This document shows, in pieces, positions 58,206 to 64,000 of a stretch of DNA of 64,000 nt. The position numbers and the translations under genes are program-made. Each line of letters begins with the position of its first letter. Position 1 is the first letter of the stretch. This DNA comes from Rubrivivax gelatinosus (GTDB taxonomy: Bacteria > Pseudomonadota > Gammaproteobacteria > Burkholderiales > Burkholderiaceae_C): the NCBI RefSeq assembly GCF_004340905.1, contig NZ_SLXD01000001.1:558001-622000 (forward strand), written 5' to 3'. The notes beneath the pieces are model-generated. The model had not been told where the DNA came from, searched no databases, and was given only the letters and a program-made list of their open reading frames with translations.

Positions 58206-58827
58206 CCGCCCCATCCTCTTCAGCGGCCCCATGGTCCGCGCGCTGCTGGCCGGCACCAAGACGCAGACGCGGCGGGTGGTCAAGCCGCAGCCGGTCGAGC
58301 ATCCTGCCTTTGCTGGCGGCGCCTTCATTGAGCACAAGCGCCTCGGGCAGGTCGGCGTGGAAGCGCTGGTCGCCGATGTCATGACCTACGGCGCCCCCGG
58401 CGACCGGATGTGGGTGCGGGAGACGTTCCGGCGCGTTGACGGCCAGACCTTGCCTTGGATCGAGACCGACTACCGCGCCACCTACCAGCACGGGGACCGG
58501 CTCGGCGACCACTTCGGCGGCAAGCCGCGCTGGACGCCCGCGATCCACATGCCGCGACACGCCAGCCGCATCACGCTGGAGATCACCGGCGTGCGCGTCG
58601 AACGGCTGAAGGCGATCAGCGAGGCGGACGCGATCGCCGAGGGACTGATGCCGCTCGGCTCTGGAGCAGACCGTACATGGACGGTCGACGGCGACGCCGC
58701 GAGCGAGCACGAGGCTGCGCGCGACACCTACGCGTGGCTCTGGGAGCAGATCAACGGCGCCGGCTCGTGGGACGCGAATCCCTGGGTCTGGGCCACCACC
58801 TTCAAGCGCGTGGAGACCGCACGATGA
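58195..58827 (+). CDS. ASCH-like phage protein
   Basis: 210 residues. RPILFSGPMVRALLAGTKTQTRRVVKPQP, GDRMWVRETFR and HASRITLEITGVRVERLKAISEADAIAEGL are the hallmarks of the phage ASCH-like/YqfB-fold group, proposed to bind RNA. The C-terminus NPWVWATTFKRVE is also typical. Confidence 0.82.
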   Translation: MASDRPILFSGPMVRALLAGTKTQTRRVVKPQPVEHPAFAGGAFIEHKRLGQVGVEALVADVMTYGAPGDRMWVRETFRRVDGQTLPWIETDYRATYQHGDRLGDHFGGKPRWTPAIHMPRHASRITLEITGVRVERLKAISEADAIAEGLMPLGSGADRTWTVDGDAASEHEAARDTYAWLWEQINGAGSWDANPWVWATTFKRVETAR

Positions 58828-59474
58828 CCATCAACGCTTACCCCCTGCACTGGCCCGAAGGCTGGAAGCGCACCCCAGCCGGCGGCCGCCGGCCCGGTCA
58901 CTTCGGCAAGCGCCGGCAGCAGCGCAACGGCGCCTACGCGATGCTCGAGGACCTCACGGTCACCGAGGCGGTGCGCCGCGTGCTCGAGGAGCTGCAGCGC
59001 ATGGGCATCGACCGCCAGGATGTCGTCATCAGCACGAACGTGCGCACGCGCCTGGACGGCCTGCCGCGCGCCGGCGAACGTGCGCCAGAAGATCCCGGCG
59101 CTGCCGTCTACTGGCAGGAGCCGATCGGCGCGCGCCGCTGCATCGCCGTCGACCAGTACCTGCGCGTCGAGCACAACCTCGCCGCGATCGCCGCGACGCT
59201 GGACGCCATGCGGGCGATCGAGCGCCACGGCGGCGCCGCGATCCTGGAGCGCGCCTTCACCGGCTTCACGGCCCTGCCGGCGCCAGGCGCAGCGCGCGAG
59301 TGGTGGGAGGTCCTCGGCGTCGCACGCTCCAGCACGCTGGAGCAGGCCCGGGCCGCGTACCGGCGCCTCGCGGCGCTGCGGCACCCTGATCGCGGTGGCG
59401 ACGCCCACGAGATGGCGGCGATCAACGCGGCCTGGCAGGCCGCCCAGGAAGCGATCGGGGGTGGCCGTGGCTGA
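58824..59474 (+). CDS. Phage protein with C-terminal J domain
   Basis: 216 residues. The last 60 (WWEVLGVARSSTLEQARAAYRRLAALRHPDRGGDA) form a J domain with the HPD tripeptide needed to stimulate DnaK ATPase. The N-terminal 140 residues include a segment on ISTNVRTRLDGLPRAG of unknown role. It may recruit host DnaK to phage replication or assembly. Confidence 0.85.
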   Translation: MTINAYPLHWPEGWKRTPAGGRRPGHFGKRRQQRNGAYAMLEDLTVTEAVRRVLEELQRMGIDRQDVVISTNVRTRLDGLPRAGERAPEDPGAAVYWQEPIGARRCIAVDQYLRVEHNLAAIAATLDAMRAIERHGGAAILERAFTGFTALPAPGAAREWWEVLGVARSSTLEQARAAYRRLAALRHPDRGGDAHEMAAINAAWQAAQEAIGGGRG

Positions 59475-59694
59475 CAACCTCGACGTGGCAGGAGCGCGCT
59501 TCCAGCGCGCCGTGGAAGACCTGCTCGCTATCGACTACCCCACCGCGCTCTCCATCGTCACCGGCACCTTCGTGAGCTTGACGTTGGAAGTCATGCGTCG
59601 CCACGGCCACGAACCGAGCGGAGATGTTCGGATCGACGGAGGGGAGAACCGCGACATCACGATCCATGCGCCGAAGGCTGGAGGCGCTCGATGA
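59467..59694 (+). CDS. Small phage protein (unknown)
   Basis: 75 residues from a GTG overlapping the J-domain gene. ARFQRAVEDLLAIDYPTALSIVTGTFVSLTLEVMRRHGHEP is helical. No family recognised. Confidence 0.55.
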   Translation: MADNLDVAGARFQRAVEDLLAIDYPTALSIVTGTFVSLTLEVMRRHGHEPSGDVRIDGGENRDITIHAPKAGGAR

Positions 59695-59915
59695 GCAGAT
59701 GGCCCAACGAGCGGTACCACGCAGAACCCGTGTACGACGTCCAAGACGGCGGCACCGGGGCGCATGCTCGTGAAATCACCGGCTGGGACGTGGTGAACAG
59801 CGAAGGCATCTACGAGGCAGGCCCGTTCATGAGCGAACCCGAGGCGGCGGCAGAAGCCGAACTCCTGAATCGGCGCGCGGCGTCGGCGCTGGAAGCCGGG
59901 AGGCCCCGTGGCTGA
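59691..59915 (+). CDS. Small phage protein (unknown)
   Basis: 74 residues with YDVQDGGTGAHAREITGWDVVNSEGIYEAGPFMSEPEAAAEAELLNRR, similar in layout to small phage proteins that describe a beta sheet plus helix. Overlaps neighbours by ATGA and 8 bases. Confidence 0.55.
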   Translation: MSRWPNERYHAEPVYDVQDGGTGAHAREITGWDVVNSEGIYEAGPFMSEPEAAAEAELLNRRAASALEAGRPRG

Positions 59916-60165
59916 GCGACTGCCCCCGCAGCTGGCGCCGACTCGCGACGACCTGCAGCTGTCGCTAGCCGAGCTGCGGCACCGCGCGCCGCGCATGCCG
60001 TCCTCGCTGGACGAGGCGCTGGCCAGCCCGACCTGGCACAAGCTGATCCGCTGCCACGCCAGCGCCAGGCTGCGCGAGGCCTCGGCGCGGCCGCGCGCCG
60101 CGGCGGCGCCGCGGCGCCCGGTGCCGTCCTTCGACGCCCGGCGGGCCGCCGCCGGCGACCTGTGA
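59908..60165 (+). CDS. Small phage protein (unknown)
   Basis: 85 residues from a GTG with GGAGGCC upstream. Helical N-terminal half and an Arg/Ala/Pro-rich C-terminus. No family recognised. Confidence 0.5.
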   Translation: MAERLPPQLAPTRDDLQLSLAELRHRAPRMPSSLDEALASPTWHKLIRCHASARLREASARPRAAAAPRRPVPSFDARRAAAGDL

Positions 60166-60291
60166 CCGCGCGTACCATGCCCCGCTGCCCAGCCGCCCGT
60201 CACGCCGCCGCGCGCCAGCTCGTCGAGATGCTGGCCGCGGACATCGCGCGCGAGCTGCTGGCCGCGACCCACTCCCGAGAAGCTCGCCCTA

Positions 60292-61936
<1,645 letters not shown>

Positions 61937-62007
61937 ACTGAGAAAGTGACTATAACACGCTTTCGTCGCACCGCGCTAGCCCCGGCCGCGCAAAGACGTG
62001 GATCGGC

Positions 62008-62970
62008 TCAAACGCGGTAGCGGTCGACCCAGTGGAAGTACATCGCCCAGCCGTGCGCCAGGCCCAGCGCCACCGGCAGCATCCACGCCGCGGACAGGAG
62101 GCCACGGCGCGCACGGCAGGGCACTTGCCGGATGCAGCGGGCCGCGAGTGCGACGCAGGCCAGCACCGCGACGGCGAGCATCAGCGCCCTCAGCCACGGC
62201 AGCACCGCCATGTTCACGCCCTCACCTCGCAGATAGGCAGCCGTCGGCTCGGTGAGGCCCAGGGTCAGCATCGCCACGCCCACCGGCAGCACGACGACGC
62301 TCGCCGGCCCGCCGGGCAGCGCGCCCCGGCAGGAAGCCGCCGCGAGCAGACGCCAGCTGCCGAGCCCGACGGCCAGGCCGCCGAGCATCCAGGCACCCAG
62401 CGCGGCGGCATCCAGCCACGCCTCCTGTCCGGCCTCCATCGGCCAGCGCGCCAGCCAGAACTCGGCCATCGCCTGCCGCAAGGACACGAAGCCGGGGTTG
62501 GCGCCCCATTGGAAGTAGGCCGGCGCGAGACCGAACAGGAAGACGTGCGTCGCGACCGCATGCCGATGCATCGCCGTGCGAGACAGCAACACCATCGGCA
62601 GCAGCACCGGCAGCAGCAATCCCCAGGCGAGGTAGCGGGCCGCAAGCGCGATGCGGTCCGTCGGGCTGGCCTGCAAAGGCGGCTTGGGCAGGACCGACGT
62701 GGCCGCGGGCGCCTCGCCGGGCGCACAGGCCTCGCCTTCGACGAAGCTCGACGCACCCCAGCCGTCGGAGAACAGGCGCACCTCCGGCGGCGGCGGTGGC
62801 AACACGGTCAGCACGACGGCGAGCGCCAGCAGCAGCCCGGCTCCCGCCAGCCACAGCAGCCGGACCGGGCTGCGGCGCGCAACCGCGGCCTGGATCGCCG
62901 CCATGATGCATTGCGCGCTTGAACGCTGCGGCCGGCCTGTCGCCGGCGCTGAAGCGGCTGTCGTCAGCAT
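62008..62970 (-). CDS. Multi-pass membrane protein (unknown)
   Basis: 320 residues from the first ATG; an ATG at 62904 would give 298 and places the first helix (LLWLAGAGLLLALAVVLTVLP) nearer the start. After a periplasmic loop of about 60 residues come at least six helices. The gene is not recognised. It stands alone between tRNA-fMet and rplQ. Confidence 0.7.
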   Translation of the reverse strand: MLTTAASAPATGRPQRSSAQCIMAAIQAAVARRSPVRLLWLAGAGLLLALAVVLTVLPPPPPEVRLFSDGWGASSFVEGEACAPGEAPAATSVLPKPPLQASPTDRIALAARYLAWGLLLPVLLPMVLLSRTAMHRHAVATHVFLFGLAPAYFQWGANPGFVSLRQAMAEFWLARWPMEAGQEAWLDAAALGAWMLGGLAVGLGSWRLLAAASCRGALPGGPASVVVLPVGVAMLTLGLTEPTAAYLRGEGVNMAVLPWLRALMLAVAVLACVALAARCIRQVPCRARRGLLSAAWMLPVALGLAHGWAMYFHWVDRYRV

Positions 62971-63125
62971 GGCGCCAGTCTAGATGCGACGCATTCGCGT
63001 CCTTTGGCCCAGGTCAGCGAGTCCAAGGACTTTGGGACGGGGGAACGTTTGGAGCGACCGCGAGCGGGCCGTCGGGAAGACGCCGGACATCGTCCGGCAG
63101 ACGCCGCGTTGCGCGGCGCCGCAAA

Positions 63126-63153
63126 CAAAAAGGCCGTCGATCTCTCGACGGCC
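63126..63153 (-). terminator. Terminator of the rpoA-rplQ operon
   Basis: On the minus strand GGCCGTCGA and TCGACGGCC form a 9-bp stem with loop GAGA, followed by TTTTTG. It lies 8 bases past the rplQ stop. Confidence 0.92.
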
Positions 63154-63160
63154 CCTCGCC

Positions 63161-63553
63161 TTATTCGGCGGCTTCGGTGGTCTCTTCGGCCGGTTCCGGA
63201 CGGTCGACCAGCTCGACGAAGGCCATCGGCGCGTTGTCGCCGACGCGGAAGCCCATCTTCAGGATGCGGGTGTAGCCGCCCGGACGAGCGGCGTAGCGCG
63301 GGCCGAGTTCGTTGAACAGCTTGGTGACGACTTCGCGATCGCGGGTGCGGTCGAACGCCAGGCGGCGGTTGGCCAGCGTCGGGGTCTTGCCCAGCGTGAT
63401 CAGCGGCTCGACGACGGCGCGCAGTTCCTTGGCCTTCGGCACGGTCGTCTTGATCGCCTCGTGGCGGATCAGCGAGTTGGCCATGTTGCGCAGCATCGCG
63501 AGGCGATGGCTGCTGGTGCGGTTCAGTTTGCGGAGTCCGTGGCGGTGGCGCAT
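63161..63553 (-). CDS. rplQ: 50S ribosomal protein L17
   Basis: 130 residues. [20 protein letters not shown] and [23 protein letters not shown] are universally conserved in L17, which sits near the polypeptide exit tunnel. It follows rpoA as in most bacteria. The acidic C-terminus [11 protein letters not shown] is common in betaproteobacteria. Confidence 0.97.
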   Translation of the reverse strand: MRHRHGLRKLNRTSSHRLAMLRNMANSLIRHEAIKTTVPKAKELRAVVEPLITLGKTPTLANRRLAFDRTRDREVVTKLFNELGPRYAARPGGYTRILKMGFRVGDNAPMAFVELVDRPEPAEETTEAAE

Positions 63554-63700
63554 GGCGCGTTCCTTCTTTGGTTATGACACCCCGGCCGTGTCAGGTACCG
63601 AGGCTGGACCGGGCCCCAAAGGCCCTTACGACACCGCGGCTCCCGTCACCGGGAGCCGCAGCGGTTTCTTGCAGCGGGGGCCGCGCGCGGCCCCGCGATC

Positions 63701-64000
63701 TCAACGCTTGTCGAGACCTTGCGGCGGCCAGTTCTCCAGGCGGGCGCCCAGGGTCAGCCCGCGCGAGGCCAGCACTTCCTTGATCTCGTTGAGCGACTTG
63801 CGACCCAGATTCGGGGTCTTCAGCAGCTCGGTCTCGGTGCGCTGGATCAGGTCGCCGATGTAGTAGATGTTCTCGGCCTTCAGGCAGTTGGCCGAACGCA
63901 CCGTCAGCTCGAGCTCGTCGACCGGACGCAGCAGGATCGGGTCGAAATTCGGCGTGCGCTGCGGCTGCGGTTCGAAAATGTCGCTGACCTGGCCTTCGAG
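63701..64000 (-). CDS. rpoA: RNA polymerase alpha subunit, C-terminal part (5' beyond window)
   Basis: The last 99 residues are present. They include the linker and C-terminal domain: [64 protein letters not shown]. This domain contacts UP elements and activators, including Ogr-type phage proteins. The rest of the gene lies to the right of the window. Confidence 0.96.
   Translation of the reverse strand, partial: LEGQVSDIFEPQPQRTPNFDPILLRPVDELELTVRSANCLKAENIYYIGDLIQRTETELLKTPNLGRKSLNEIKEVLASRGLTLGARLENWPPQGLDKR

Overview
The window comes from a GC-rich betaproteobacterial chromosome, most like the Burkholderiales (Rubrivivax/Leptothrix/Sphaerotilus type). This rests on very high G+C at third codon positions, a fused cytochrome oxidase I-III, an S8 protease with a GlyGly-CTERM tail beside a rhombosortase, and the gene families present. 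The genus is inferred, not proven.

Left chromosomal arm (1-21277). First comes a ybhP-clsB-ybhN phospholipid operon, cut at its left end. A periplasmic di-haem cytochrome c peroxidase follows, then an NfeD/stomatin pair leading into a CopD-like membrane protein. Next is a terminal oxidase cluster: divergent DUF2231 protein, subunit II lipoprotein, fused subunits I-III, a small membrane protein and a CtaG-type assembly factor. After it lie an EAL phosphodiesterase and, on the other strand, the S8 protease with its rhombosortase. The arm ends with an L-rhamnonate catabolic operon: IclR regulator, RhmD, MFS transporter, FucO-type reductase and RhmA aldolase.

Prophage (21278-61871, about 40.6 kb). 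It is a P2-like myovirus inserted at the 3' end of the initiator tRNA-fMet gene and flanked by a 12-bp repeat of that tRNA end. Two parallel regulatory cassettes sit at the left end. Each has a promoter, a C4-like antisense leader, an antirepressor (Rha or KilA-N), a nearly identical 71-residue protein and a terminator. Packaging, capsid, lysis, baseplate, tail fibre, sheath, tube, tape measure and tail genes follow in P2 order, including the gpE/gpE' frameshift and nested Rz/Rz1. Then come HicAB, an orphan HicB, a BRCT protein with the XRE repressor, and a long rightward early operon. The early operon carries small DNA-binding proteins, an Ogr-like activator, a primase/helicase, dNMP kinase, adenine and cytosine methylases, a PAPS-reductase-like protein, an ASCH-like protein, a J-domain protein and many small genes. 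It ends in a large serine recombinase that reads into the tRNA.

Right chromosomal arm (61872-64000). It holds the rest of tRNA-fMet, a membrane protein, rplQ and the 3' end of rpoA, all on the minus strand.

The most unusual signals are in prophage control. The two antisense leaders have base pairings that covary between copies, so each may be specific for itself. An octamer is shared between their promoters and the repressor control region. The two antirepressors and the primase share protein modules. The integrase gene would end in a different C-terminus after excision.
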